A stretch of DNA of 64,000 nucleotides from JAGNGI01 sp035448825 (GCA_035448825.1 DAOTJS010000003.1:1-64000), one strand, 5' to 3'; positions 7,812-16,890 are shown, counted from the first letter of the stretch. Notes: generated by a model not told the origin, from the sequence alone. Numbers and translations: made by a program.

Positions 7812-10073
7812 ATGTTTAAAACGAAAATAAAAAATCACATCCTATTATTGATTGGTGCGGCAACTGGCACTTTACTTTTTTCTAAAGGGGTTTTTGCCCA
7901 GGATCAACGCTGGATTATTGTTGGCGAAACGCAATGCTATTTTATGGACTATGGCGCCGAAACTGAACGCGATTTAAATTGTCTTACCTGGCCTACTCAG
8001 TATGGTGACAACCAGCATACGCTTCGGATGAATGGTTTGTGGTTGGGTGCTCGCAATTTTTTCGATCCGGTTGAAAACAAAGAAAAGACGGTGAAAGTAA
8101 TCGGATCAGGTCCAAGGCTTCCGGCGAATCACTATACTATGATTTTTCCTCAGAGCATAAAATTAATTGGAAAATATAGTCATCCGGTAATTGTTGTAGA
8201 TAATCAAACCGGAACTAATGACCTTCTCTATGATCAGGTTGACGACTATGATAGCAATCTGCCCTGTGACCGGATGGTAGTTGCCGAGTTTAATACTTCG
8301 ATGGGTATTTCGGTAACCAGAAAAGTTTATGGCTTTACCCAGCCGGATCACGACAATTATTTCATCCAGGAATATGTCTTTAAAAATACAGGGATTTATA
8401 ATGAAAAAGGCGATGAATATCATCAGGATCTAAAAGATTTCTGGGTTTATTTGAGCTGGAGACCGGCATTTGCTGGAGTGACTTCATCGGGCTGGACCGA
8501 TAAACCGGCATGGGGCGCTTTTGCATCGGAATGGGGCAGTAGTACACTTATTCATACCTTCAATGTTAATTCCCCGGAAAGAATGCGTGGTTTCTATGGC
8601 TATTATGGTCCCACCAATGATTCTAATCATCCCCTCACTCCGGCTGAAGATTGGGGCTGTCCTGATCATCTGGAGACTGGCGTGCTTGGTTCAGCCAAGT
8701 ATCTAGGCGGTGTCGTCTTATTTGCATCCAATCCGAATAATCATATGATTGACGATCCTAGCCAACCGGCTACCGATGCTTATATTGGTGGCGATGGTAC
8801 TCCGATGGAGACGAATGTCAGTCAATATGATGTAAGTTTTATGCAATTACGTTATAATATAATGACGGAAGGCCATCTGCCTGCCAGCCAGGACGAGGAC
8901 TTTTTTAGTTCCGTTGGCCATAACGGTTATGTCGAGGAATGGACTACCGGGAATACATACCGAAACACCAATACCAAAGGCAGTACCTGCCAGGGATGGG
9001 GATTTGGTCCTTATAATCTGGCTGACGGCGACAGCATCCGAATCGTATTTGCTATCGGAGTGACCGGACTAAGCTGGGAAAAATGTCGCGAAGTCGGTGC
9101 CAACTGGTATGCCTATTATAAAAGTTTGACTAACAAACCGGATTTGTATATGCCTGATGGTTCCCCGGCATCAACTACGAATCCCTGGGGCTACGCGGCC
9201 CATAATGCTTATAAGCGAGCCTGGTGCGAAACCGGTCGCGATTCGATTTTGCAGGTCCTAAAGAATGCTATAGATAATTACAATGCGGGATACGATATTC
9301 CGCAACCGCCGCCGCCACCCGAAGCATTTACTGTTGCATCTGGTGGAGATCGGATTCGCCTGACCTGGAGTGACAATGCCGTAAGTTCACCTAACTTTAA
9401 CGGCTATGTCATCTATCGTTCGGAAGGCAATGTCAAGCATTACAAAACTGTCTATACGAAAATTTTTGAGTGTGATAAGACCAATTACGTGCACGAGTTC
9501 GACGATGTTACCGCCGCTCGCGGGAATAATTACTATTACTATATCCAATCCAAGAGCGACGGCCAGGAAAACAATGGCAAACCACTTTATAGTAGTCTCT
9601 TCTGGACATTGACCAGTGTGCCGGCTTATTTGCGTCGTCCGGCTGGAAATTTTCTCGAACACGTGCGCGTTGTGCCGAATCCCTACGATATTCGTGCACG
9701 AATGTGGCAATTCGGTGAGGATTTTCAGTATGACCGGATTGCTTTCTATGAATTGCCGCCAATCTGTAAGGTCAAGGTCTTCACTGAAAGAGGCGACTTA
9801 ATCTGGGAAAAATATCACGATAACGGTTCCGGCGACGAATTGTGGGATTCAATGACTTCTTCGCGCCAGATCATTGTCAGTGGCATATATATCCTTTACG
9901 TGGAAGTGCCGCAGGACATCTATGCCGAACAGGATATTGTAGCCGCCCGTGATTATTACAATCCGAAAACCGGTGATAAAGAAATTAGCAAAGGCGAGGT
10001 AATTTTTCAGCAAGGTGACAAGATGTTCACTAAAGGCGATTCGGTATTTCGCAAATTCGTGGTAATTAGATAA
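7812..10073 (+). CDS. Secreted FN3-domain protein of unknown function, TonB-receptor partner
   Basis: The gene starts 24 bases after the receptor stop behind a GAGGA site. It encodes a signal peptide ending near GVFAQ, a large N-terminal region (about residues 35-490) rich in aromatic and glycine residues that I cannot assign, and a proline hinge (QPPPPPEAF). A fibronectin type III-like module follows (about 505-600). The tail (VVPNPYDIRARMW, GDLIWEKYHD, SGIYILYVEVP) resembles the FlgD/sorting-like ends of secreted FCB proteins. It lacks a classical basic type IX tail, although it ends FRKFVVIR. Sandwiched between a TonB receptor and a PorV-like barrel, it may be a surface-exposed binding protein used with the receptor. 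That role is inferred from position only. Confidence 0.7.
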   Translation: MFKTKIKNHILLLIGAATGTLLFSKGVFAQDQRWIIVGETQCYFMDYGAETERDLNCLTWPTQYGDNQHTLRMNGLWLGARNFFDPVENKEKTVKVIGSGPRLPANHYTMIFPQSIKLIGKYSHPVIVVDNQTGTNDLLYDQVDDYDSNLPCDRMVVAEFNTSMGISVTRKVYGFTQPDHDNYFIQEYVFKNTGIYNEKGDEYHQDLKDFWVYLSWRPAFAGVTSSGWTDKPAWGAFASEWGSSTLIHTFNVNSPERMRGFYGYYGPTNDSNHPLTPAEDWGCPDHLETGVLGSAKYLGGVVLFASNPNNHMIDDPSQPATDAYIGGDGTPMETNVSQYDVSFMQLRYNIMTEGHLPASQDEDFFSSVGHNGYVEEWTTGNTYRNTNTKGSTCQGWGFGPYNLADGDSIRIVFAIGVTGLSWEKCREVGANWYAYYKSLTNKPDLYMPDGSPASTTNPWGYAAHNAYKRAWCETGRDSILQVLKNAIDNYNAGYDIPQPPPPPEAFTVASGGDRIRLTWSDNAVSSPNFNGYVIYRSEGNVKHYKTVYTKIFECDKTNYVHEFDDVTAARGNNYYYYIQSKSDGQENNGKPLYSSLFWTLTSVPAYLRRPAGNFLEHVRVVPNPYDIRARMWQFGEDFQYDRIAFYELPPICKVKVFTERGDLIWEKYHDNGSGDELWDSMTSSRQIIVSGIYILYVEVPQDIYAEQDIVAARDYYNPKTGDKEISKGEVIFQQGDKMFTKGDSVFRKFVVIR

Positions 10074-10086
10074 GGAGGGGCGGGAT

Positions 10087-11103
10087 ATGAAGACGATATT
10101 CAAATCTATAGTTATTGGAATAGTAGTTGGATGTTTGATAGTACCGATCGAATTATCTGCCAAAAACGAGAAATTGGCTCAGGCCGGTTTTGAATTTCTC
10201 AGTGTGGTATCCGATGCCCGAGCGGCAGCTATGGCGAATGCAATGACGAGTCTCCAGATCGGTTCAAGTGCCTTGTTCTTTAATCCGGCGGGTATGGCCA
10301 ATATAGAGCATTTAATTGATATAACCGCAAGTAATAATCAGTGGATAGCGGATATTCAGCATAATACTTTTAGTCTGGCATTCAGTCCGACTCATGGCCG
10401 ATATGGTGTGCTGGGATTAAGCTATCAAAATGTGAATTACGGGGATTTTTATGGCACGCGGGTAAATATGAGAATTGATGCTGGTTACGATGATACTGGT
10501 ATCTTTCAACTGAGTTCTCACGCCTTGGGACTGGGTTATGCGAAGCGATTGACGGAATGGTTTAGTGTCGGCGGTCAAATCCGGCTGGTCAAACAGGATC
10601 TGGGCAAGAGTGTGATACCGAAAATTTCTACTATTCCTGATACCACTGAGTTTGTAGCCGAAAATACCTTGACTCCGTTTGCTTTTGATTTCGGAACGCA
10701 GTTCAAAACCGGTTTTAAAAGCCTGATTTTTGGGATGTCAATCAGAAATTTCTCCGCTGACATAAAATATGTCGAAGAACCGTTTCAACTGCCCTTGGTT
10801 TTTAATCTGGGAATTTCTATGGATTTATTCGATTTAATAAGTCAAGGTGACCGGAATCAATCGCTGTATATGTGTATTGACGCCAGTCATTACCGCTCGC
10901 GGGCTGAACAAGTGAAAATCGGTCTGGATTGGCAATTATTGAAAATGCTATCACTGCGATGTGGCTATATCAGTAACGAAGATGAGAGCGGTTTGACTTT
11001 TGGAATCGGGGTAACCAAATTTGGTTTTACCTTTGATTATGCCTACACGCCGTATGGTGTTTTTAACCAGGTCCAGCGCTTAACAGTTCGGATGTCATTT
11101 TGA
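10087..11103 (+). CDS. PorV/PorQ-family outer-membrane barrel protein
   Basis: This 338-residue protein has a signal peptide and the N-terminal signature of the PorV/PorQ family (GFEFLSVVSDARAAAMANA, then SALFFNPAGMANI). Alternating beta-strand sequence follows to an aromatic C-terminus (LTVRMSF) typical of outer-membrane barrels. PorV shuttles type IX cargo in Bacteroidota; many FCB genomes encode several paralogues next to surface proteins, and FadL-like transport is an alternative role. The start follows AAGGAGGGG. It is 13 bases downstream of the FN3 protein gene and 22 upstream of the next gene, so it is clearly in the same operon. The neighbouring sorting-tailed protein is consistent with a type IX link. 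Confidence 0.85.
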   Translation: MKTIFKSIVIGIVVGCLIVPIELSAKNEKLAQAGFEFLSVVSDARAAAMANAMTSLQIGSSALFFNPAGMANIEHLIDITASNNQWIADIQHNTFSLAFSPTHGRYGVLGLSYQNVNYGDFYGTRVNMRIDAGYDDTGIFQLSSHALGLGYAKRLTEWFSVGGQIRLVKQDLGKSVIPKISTIPDTTEFVAENTLTPFAFDFGTQFKTGFKSLIFGMSIRNFSADIKYVEEPFQLPLVFNLGISMDLFDLISQGDRNQSLYMCIDASHYRSRAEQVKIGLDWQLLKMLSLRCGYISNEDESGLTFGIGVTKFGFTFDYAYTPYGVFNQVQRLTVRMSF

Positions 11104-11125
11104 GCGATAGGAGGAGAACAAAACC

Positions 11126-12316
11126 ATGAAAGCTAATCGATTTTTTTTAATCTCAGTCTTCTGTTTGATAGTGATGAGATGTGAATATGATGTTACTCAA
11201 CCTCGATGGTATCAGGATTATACTGAACCGGCAATTCCAGCTATTACTGATATCGAGCCGGACAGTGCTGTGGCCGGTTGCAATTATATTACCATTTTTG
11301 GTGAAAATATCAGCGGGACGCCAACAGTCTATTTTAATAATGTAACGGCGGAAGTAGTTTCCAGTTCGGATATTTCCATTAAGGTTCGCCGTCCCAATCT
11401 GGCAAGTGGTGGTTGTCTGATTAAGGTGGCTTGCGATAGCGCGCTTGTGGTTGCGAAAAGCGCTGAACCTTATAAAATCACTCAGGTTGTTCAACAATAT
11501 GGTAATTTTGTAGAAAACAAAGAACTGAGTGCCGTAGCGGTTGATAGTGCTGAGAATGTGTATGTAATTGAAAGCTCAAGGAATATTTACAAAATAACTC
11601 CGGCGGGGGATAAAATCACAATGCTTGAACAGGCAAAACGCACTACCTATGATGCTACCATTGCGCCAGATGGGAAATTATATCTTTTGGGTAACAACCG
11701 ATCAATTGATGTATTAGATCCACAAAGCGGTGAAGTTAACGAATGGATTAAACTTAAGGCAGGTAAAGTGGTAAAATACGGTGATTTTGACAAGAATGGG
11801 TATTTATATACTGGAGGCCGGGGTACCGGACTGGTTACTGTAGCTCCAGATATTACGCCTAACTATACCACTTTATATGAAAAAGATGAAATCACCGGAG
11901 TTCGCGTTTTTGGCAACTATGTCTATGTGACACTGATTTGCACCAAACCAGACTCGGTTAATCCGGCTTTGGCAATCTGGCGTAATCCGATTGATGATAG
12001 CGGCAATCCGGGCGAAAAAGAACTAGTGCTAGATTTGACTGCCTATAAAAATTATTCTGCTGACGCTCTAAATAGTTTTTCCCTTTCATCCGACGGCAAA
12101 TTATTTCTGGGCACTAACGCGCAGACTTCTCTTGTTGTTATTGATCAGGATACTAAGAGCGCCGATTATTTTTATCTGGGTATTATAGCCCCCTATTGTA
12201 AATCTTTTAGCTGGGGGAGGGGAAATTACCTATATATGATTTGTGGTGATACGGCTCTTGGGGCAGTATGGACGCTCTATCGCATTGATATGGGAGTTAC
12301 TAGCGCTCGGGAATAA
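11126..12316 (+). CDS. Secreted IPT/TIG-domain beta-propeller-like protein
   Basis: The last gene of the receptor operon starts behind TAGGAGGAG. A short hydrophobic leader ends at Cys19 (IVMRC). The cysteine suggests a lipoprotein, but Arg just before it is unusual for a lipobox. Residues about 35-118 form an IPT/TIG immunoglobulin-like fold (ITDIEPDSAVAGCNYITIFG, a typical opening). The rest has repeated strands (AVDSAENVYVIE, TIAPDGKLYLLG, SLSSDGKLFLGT) like NHL/SMP-30 propeller blades. IPT-plus-propeller proteins next to SusC-type receptors often act as surface glycan-binding proteins (SusE/F-like role). That role is inferred here. A bidirectional terminator follows the stop. Confidence 0.72.
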   Translation: MKANRFFLISVFCLIVMRCEYDVTQPRWYQDYTEPAIPAITDIEPDSAVAGCNYITIFGENISGTPTVYFNNVTAEVVSSSDISIKVRRPNLASGGCLIKVACDSALVVAKSAEPYKITQVVQQYGNFVENKELSAVAVDSAENVYVIESSRNIYKITPAGDKITMLEQAKRTTYDATIAPDGKLYLLGNNRSIDVLDPQSGEVNEWIKLKAGKVVKYGDFDKNGYLYTGGRGTGLVTVAPDITPNYTTLYEKDEITGVRVFGNYVYVTLICTKPDSVNPALAIWRNPIDDSGNPGEKELVLDLTAYKNYSADALNSFSLSSDGKLFLGTNAQTSLVVIDQDTKSADYFYLGIIAPYCKSFSWGRGNYLYMICGDTALGAVWTLYRIDMGVTSARE

Positions 12317-12340
12317 TCTGTCTGTCACTCGATTAAAGAC

Positions 12341-12374
12341 AAGCGGCCGGCTTTTTGACCGGCCGTTTTGTTTT
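12341..12374. terminator. Bidirectional intrinsic terminator between convergent genes
   Basis: A perfect 7-bp GC stem (CGGCCGG/CCGGCCG, 12344-12350 with 12359-12365, loop CTTTTTGA) is followed on the + strand by TTTTGTTTTG and on the - strand by CTTGTCTTTAATC. It can therefore stop the receptor operon and the convergent GH31 gene. Confidence 0.85.
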
Positions 12375-12388
12375 GATGAAGAATTAAA

Positions 12389-15199
12389 TTAGAATCGAAC
12401 AGTCTGGGCTTTGCCATAATATTTGATGATTTTATCCGGTCGCGGGGTAATTTCGATTCCGACGCCATGATTGGGTGCAACAAGCACTATTTGAAATTGG
12501 CGTTCGGTCAACATACCCGGAAAAGAACCGTTACGGTCTCCAATCGTCAACTTATTTCTAGTATCATCCCAATCAAAATTAATGGTCGCATAGATACCTT
12601 TTTCATAATTGTAATTATCGTTTTCATCCTCGTAGAGAGTAAAACTGCCGTCGGCTCCCCGATAAATTCGCACTTCGAGCGGATCGGCCGGTTTTTCGGT
12701 GGAATATTGGAGGAATGGTCCCATCGGCACAATAGAACCGGCTTTGATTAACAATGGAATTTTGTCAATCGGAGCGTCGGCAACAATGGTCTGACCGCCT
12801 GAATAGGTCGTTCCGGTCCAGAAGTCAATCCACTGTGTTTCGGCTGGTAAATAAACGTCGCGGGTTTGAGGTCGCGTCTCGACTATTTTTTCTTTGGCGA
12901 AAATCTCTGGCGTTTTCCAGTTTAACTGCATTTTGGCGGCACCGGTCGAGCGATTTTGCATTTCGAGGCGAAAATCATATTCCTGTCCGGCATTCAGATT
13001 GATCAAATCGGTATATTGCTCGACGCTGGTATAAACTATCGGCAACTCCTGGCCATTGATAAAAATGCGTTTGGCGTCGTAGCTTTTCAAGTGAAATTGA
13101 TGCGGGCCGGTTTGACTGGGGGTCAATTTCCCTTCCCAGCGTACTGAAAAAGCGGAATCGGTCATATAATCCGGTCGGCCGGTATACCACAGATGATTAA
13201 TGTCAGGCTCGATTTGTTCGTGAGTTAGGATTTTAAAATCCGGATCACGAAAATATTGAACTGTTAAACCCGCTTTTCCATCATTAGTTTTAAAGTGGTC
13301 ACCGGTAATTAAAACGCTTTTTCCAGGTGGACGATGTAACATATACTCCGTCACCGGACAGACCATAATAGCCGGGCCGAACATATATTGGTCGCCAAGC
13401 GCATAAGTCTTGGAATCGTTCGGAAAATCCATCGGCAAACCGCGCATCATAGTGTAATCATCATTGGTTACCCGCCAGGCTAAGGAGTAAATATAAGGCA
13501 TAAGCCGGTAGCGGAGCTGGTCAAATTTTATCAGGTACGGACTGAATTCACCAAAGCACCAGATTTCTCGGGGTGTTTCACTCCCGTGCGCCCGGAAAAT
13601 TGGGCAGAAAGTTCCAAATTGAAACATACGCGTGTAAAGTTCTTGATAAGCCGGCTCCTGACCGCCATTAATGAATACTCCACCGTAAGCGCCGATGACG
13701 AAACCGCCGATATCAAAAGTCCAATAAGGAACACCGGCCATACAAAGATTCAGACCGGCACTAATTTGATTTTTGTAAATCTCCCAGCTGGCGCCAATGT
13801 CGCCGGACCAGGTGGTTGCACCGGTTCTCTGCTGACCGGCAAGGACTGACCGAGTCAGCATATACACTCGTTTGCGGTCGCTATCCTGACGCTGATTCTG
13901 ATAGAGTTTGTCCATCATTACCAAAGAATAAGCGTTCAGATAACGTGCCCAACTGCCGAGGTAATTCCGGCCTACCTTTTTCATTTCGTATTCTTCGGAT
14001 TCTTTGGTGGTGGCGTTGACGATATCCGGTTCAGTGGAATCAATCCAGAGCGCATCGATGCCGACCGAGATTAAACCATTTTTTATATATTTCCAGTAAA
14101 GATCATTAGCGGCTGGATTGAAAGCGTCGAAATATTTGAAATTTGCCCATCCGACGGTATTGTAGAGGAACCCATTTTGTTCCATTTCTTGATAAATAGC
14201 GGTATTCGGTCCAAGCCCCGGCCAGATTGAAATCATGATATGAAAATTCTGATCGTGGATTTGTCGGATCATTTCCTCAGGTTGGGGATATTTGTGCGGA
14301 TCAAAGAACATTTGACTCCAATTTTCATTGCCGTCCCAATAATTCCAGTCCTGGATAATATTATCAATCGGTATGCGACGCCGACGATATTCATTCACAA
14401 TGCTTAATAATTCATCGCGGTTTTTATAATGCTCCTTGCTTTGCCAATAGCCGTAAGCCCATTTTCCGTACAAAGGCGCCTTTCCAGTCAGATAACGATA
14501 CCCGCTAATGACGGAGTCCATTGTCCCACCATAGATCAAATAATAATCGAGGTTGTCACCCACTTCCGACCAAAACGACATCGTCTCAGCCGTATCCTGG
14601 AAAATAGTCTTGGAGTAATTATCCCACAGGATACCCCACCCGCGGGTCGAAATCAAGAAAGGCGTTACCGCATCAGTATTGGTTTGAACGATTTTGACAG
14701 TTTGCCCACGGTAATTCATATATCCGTCCTGGTGTTGGCCAAGTCCGTAGAGTCCTTCGTCCGGAGTCAATTTGAAATTTTGCTGAAGGTTGAAAGCTTG
14801 TTCATACGGAAGCGTTACCGGAGTTAGAACGGCTTTTTGATCTTCTTTTAAAATGCTTGTACCGCTGGTCGTAAAATATTCGAGATGGCCGTCTTTCTTC
14901 GCCAGATGGATGGTCATTCGATCCGATTTTAGGATTACGTTGTCGCCATTTTCCTCGACTGTAATGGCTAAATCTGGCAGACTATCCTGAATGACCATCA
15001 GACTTAGCTTTTCGGCTGAAGATTCCGGTCGCCACTTAATCACTCGGGCGATATTGTCAGCGTAAAATTGGACGCGCACGTTACAATCACGAGCCTTTAA
15101 GTCAACCCCATTCTGAATGAGTTTAACTTTTCCAGTCTGACCGCATTGTGATACCGCCAGCGCTAAAATTATTAACAAACAAGTAATTCGTGCTTTCAT
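12389..15199 (-). CDS. GH31 alpha-glycosidase lipoprotein (alpha-xylosidase/alpha-glucosidase) with PA14 domain
   Basis: This retaining glycoside hydrolase starts with a lipoprotein signal peptide (lipobox AVSQC), so it should be tethered in the outer envelope. After the N-terminal galactose-mutarotase-like sandwich comes the GH31 barrel. It carries the nucleophile Asp387 in ALWIDSTEPD (codon at 14041-14039) and the acid/base Asp467 in TTWSGDIG (codon at 13801-13799). A PA14-type domain (about residues 650-770, VQYFRDPDF to IFINGQELP) follows the barrel, before the proximal and distal C-terminal sheets including a DUF5110-like part (YRGADGSFTLYEDENDNYNY). PA14 also occurs in alpha-xylosidases acting on xyloglucan oligosaccharides, but here it is placed late in the chain. 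Xylose versus glucose specificity cannot be read. It converges on the receptor operon and completes a glycan-utilisation-like locus. Confidence 0.93.
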   Translation of the reverse strand: MKARITCLLIILALAVSQCGQTGKVKLIQNGVDLKARDCNVRVQFYADNIARVIKWRPESSAEKLSLMVIQDSLPDLAITVEENGDNVILKSDRMTIHLAKKDGHLEYFTTSGTSILKEDQKAVLTPVTLPYEQAFNLQQNFKLTPDEGLYGLGQHQDGYMNYRGQTVKIVQTNTDAVTPFLISTRGWGILWDNYSKTIFQDTAETMSFWSEVGDNLDYYLIYGGTMDSVISGYRYLTGKAPLYGKWAYGYWQSKEHYKNRDELLSIVNEYRRRRIPIDNIIQDWNYWDGNENWSQMFFDPHKYPQPEEMIRQIHDQNFHIMISIWPGLGPNTAIYQEMEQNGFLYNTVGWANFKYFDAFNPAANDLYWKYIKNGLISVGIDALWIDSTEPDIVNATTKESEEYEMKKVGRNYLGSWARYLNAYSLVMMDKLYQNQRQDSDRKRVYMLTRSVLAGQQRTGATTWSGDIGASWEIYKNQISAGLNLCMAGVPYWTFDIGGFVIGAYGGVFINGGQEPAYQELYTRMFQFGTFCPIFRAHGSETPREIWCFGEFSPYLIKFDQLRYRLMPYIYSLAWRVTNDDYTMMRGLPMDFPNDSKTYALGDQYMFGPAIMVCPVTEYMLHRPPGKSVLITGDHFKTNDGKAGLTVQYFRDPDFKILTHEQIEPDINHLWYTGRPDYMTDSAFSVRWEGKLTPSQTGPHQFHLKSYDAKRIFINGQELPIVYTSVEQYTDLINLNAGQEYDFRLEMQNRSTGAAKMQLNWKTPEIFAKEKIVETRPQTRDVYLPAETQWIDFWTGTTYSGGQTIVADAPIDKIPLLIKAGSIVPMGPFLQYSTEKPADPLEVRIYRGADGSFTLYEDENDNYNYEKGIYATINFDWDDTRNKLTIGDRNGSFPGMLTERQFQIVLVAPNHGVGIEITPRPDKIIKYYGKAQTVRF

Positions 15200-15429
15200 T
15201 GATTCCCCTCTTTAGTTAGGTTTGTTAAAAGACCACCAGCCGTAATTTTTATAATGACTGCCTGGATTGATTCTCATTTGACCAAACTTGATGTCGGCTC
15301 TGCTTTAAAAACCTGTCGCAATATCAATGGAATTATTTTAGTCAATCTACGTTACGAAAACAAGCCTTTTGAAGGATAGAAAAGTCGCCGATTAAATCAA
15401 TGATGTCGAAAATTATTGATTGGGACACG

Positions 15430-15464
15430 CCCGCCTGACTGCTAACGCATTCATTCAGGCAGGG
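15430..15464. repeat. Imperfect palindromic element
   Basis: The arms CCCGCCTGA and TCAGGCAGGG pair with one bulged A around a 16-base loop. The CCCGCCTG edge is shared with the palindromes in the transposase remnant at the right end of the window, suggesting one dispersed family. Confidence 0.6.
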
Positions 15465-15480
15465 AGACACACGAAGTCTT

Positions 15481-15520
15481 TTAAGTTCTTTTAAGCATTT
15501 TTAAGTGCCTTTAAGAAATT
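15481..15520 (-). repeat. 10-bp-periodic array 1 (TTAAG every 10 bases, four units)
   Basis: TTAAG begins at 15481, 15491, 15501 and 15511, exactly ten bases apart, with variable spacers. Read on the - strand the units are CTTAA with GCACTTAA/GAACTTAA forms, so this array is the inverted counterpart of arrays 2 and 3. Confidence 0.8.
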
Positions 15521-15604
15521 AAAATATTCTTGCGATTTATTGATGTTCTAACCAGTTATAAATTAGTGCCTCAATCCAAAAACATAACAACAAATTTTTT
15601 ATCA

Positions 15605-15650
15605 GAACTTAAAAGGACTTAATAGCACTTAATAGAACTTATTAGCACTT
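15605..15650 (+). repeat. 10-bp-periodic array 2 (GVACTTAAWA-like, five units)
   Basis: Five successive ten-base units contain GAACTT, GGACTT, GCACTT, GAACTT and GCACTT at constant spacing; the last five bases of each unit are AT-rich. Same motif as array 1, opposite orientation. Confidence 0.8.
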
Positions 15651-15652
15651 TC

Positions 15653-15684
15653 ATGCAATCATGCATCCATGCACTCATGAATTC
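15653..15684 (+). repeat. 8-bp tandem array (ATGCAATC-like, four units)
   Basis: Four adjacent octamers ATGCAATC, ATGCATCC, ATGCACTC and ATGAATTC directly follow array 2. The change from a 10-bp to an 8-bp period within a few bases is notable. Confidence 0.65.
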
Positions 15685-15724
15685 ACGCTTTTAACTTACC
15701 TTGAAACACACGTTTTCTTATTAA

Positions 15725-15760
15725 ACTTAAACGCACTTACCAGCACTTTAATGCACTTGA
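15725..15760 (+). repeat. 10-bp-periodic array 3 (ACTT every 10 bases, four units)
   Basis: ACTT begins at 15725, 15735, 15745 and 15755, mostly as GCACTT. Same orientation as array 2, and ending about 50 bases before the ispG start. Confidence 0.75.
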
Positions 15761-15808
15761 TAAATTAGGCTTGTCTCATTGCGGGAGTAATATTAATTTG
15801 ATTCGGCA

Positions 15809-16879
15809 ATGAACAACTTCAAACGCAAGATTACTCGCACAGTGTATGTCGGGAATGTTCCCATCGGCGGCGGTTTTCCAATTCCGGTGCAATCAATGAC
15901 CACCGCTAAGACTCACGACCTAAATGCGATTCTGCCGCAAATTGAAAAGCTAGAAGCCGCCGGTTGTCAGATCATCCGCGTTGCTGTTCCCGATGAACAA
16001 GCTCTCCAAGCCTTACCGGAAATTAAAAAGCGGATGAGAGTACCCTTAGTTGCCGATATTCATTTTGATTATCGCCTGGCGCTAGGCGCGATCGATGCCG
16101 GTGCCGATAAAATCCGGATTAACCCAGGTAATATTGGCGGTGCCGAGCGAGTGAAAGCCGTTCTGGCAAAAGCCCGAGCGGCGCACGTTCCTATTCGCAT
16201 CGGCGTCAATTCCGGTTCGCTGGAAAAAGACTTGCGGGCGAAGTATGGTGGGGCGACGCCTGAAGCAATGCTGGAAAGTGCTCGTCGCCATTTAGAAATT
16301 TGCGAGGAAAATGATTTCCGTGATGTAATTGTGGCTCTCAAATCCAGCGAAGTTAGTCTGATGATCGCCGCCAATCGGCTTTTTTCCGAGAAATATGATT
16401 ATCCCCTTCACCTCGGTGTTACCGAAGCCGGTCCGGCCTGGTCGGGCACGATTAAATCGGCCATTGGGATTGGAACACTTTTAGCCGAAGGAATCGGTGA
16501 TACTTTACGCGTGTCTCTGACAGCTGATCCGGTCGAAGAAGTGCACGCCGGTTTTGAAATACTCAAAGATCTGGATTTGACCAAAAGCGGTATACGGCTG
16601 GTTTCGTGTCCCACCTGCGGCCGCACTTCCGTTAATCTAATTGAAATAGTGAATGAAGTTGAGAGTAAAATCCGCGATATACCTAAAAACTTAACCATTG
16701 CCGTTATGGGCTGTGAAGTCAATGGTCCTGGCGAAGCCCGATCGGCTGATCTGGGAATTGCTTTCGGCAAAGGAGTTGCTCTATTATTCAAACACGGTCA
16801 GGTCGTCGCACGTCTGAAACCGGAAGAAGCGGTAGCGCGCTTGATAGCGGAAATCGAAAATTGGAACCCAACACAATAG
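15809..16879 (+). CDS. ispG: 4-hydroxy-3-methylbut-2-enyl diphosphate synthase (IspG/GcpE)
   Basis: IspG is the Fe-S enzyme that reductively opens methylerythritol cyclodiphosphate in the MEP isoprenoid pathway in the cytosol. The 356-residue length is that of the two-domain bacterial form. The N-terminal TIM-barrel signature (VGNVPIGGGFPIPVQSMTT) and GADKIRINPGNIG are present. The C-terminal iron-sulfur domain supplies the cluster cysteines in VSCPTCGRT and VMGCEVNGPGEA, the latter also containing the conserved Asn-Gly-Pro-Gly-Glu. The ATG at 15809 has no strong ribosome site, but it gives the standard N-terminus (KRKITRTVYVGNVPIG). The next gene starts 11 bases after the stop, so they are probably cotranscribed. 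Confidence 0.97.
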   Translation: MNNFKRKITRTVYVGNVPIGGGFPIPVQSMTTAKTHDLNAILPQIEKLEAAGCQIIRVAVPDEQALQALPEIKKRMRVPLVADIHFDYRLALGAIDAGADKIRINPGNIGGAERVKAVLAKARAAHVPIRIGVNSGSLEKDLRAKYGGATPEAMLESARRHLEICEENDFRDVIVALKSSEVSLMIAANRLFSEKYDYPLHLGVTEAGPAWSGTIKSAIGIGTLLAEGIGDTLRVSLTADPVEEVHAGFEILKDLDLTKSGIRLVSCPTCGRTSVNLIEIVNEVESKIRDIPKNLTIAVMGCEVNGPGEARSADLGIAFGKGVALLFKHGQVVARLKPEEAVARLIAEIENWNPTQ

Positions 16880-16890
16880 GAGTTTCCATA

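Larger units (their letters stand above)
15200..15808. other. 609-bp gene-free spacer between divergent gh31 and ispG
   Basis: The spacer contains one imperfect palindromic element (15430-15464), three arrays of 10-bp-periodic repeats (15481-15520, 15605-15650, 15725-15760) and an 8-bp array (15653-15684), each listed separately. It must also contain the promoters of both flanking genes; none was assigned with confidence. A 41-codon frame at 15254-15379 has no ribosome site and is not called. Confidence 0.6.

Noticed and set aside
14429..14827. 132-residue + strand frame
   Set aside because: It lies wholly inside the GH31 gene on the opposite strand and shows no domain features.
15254..15379. 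41-residue frame in the gh31-ispG spacer
   Set aside because: The peptide looks protein-like but has no ribosome site, no recognisable family and lies in a repeat-rich spacer; evidence is too thin.
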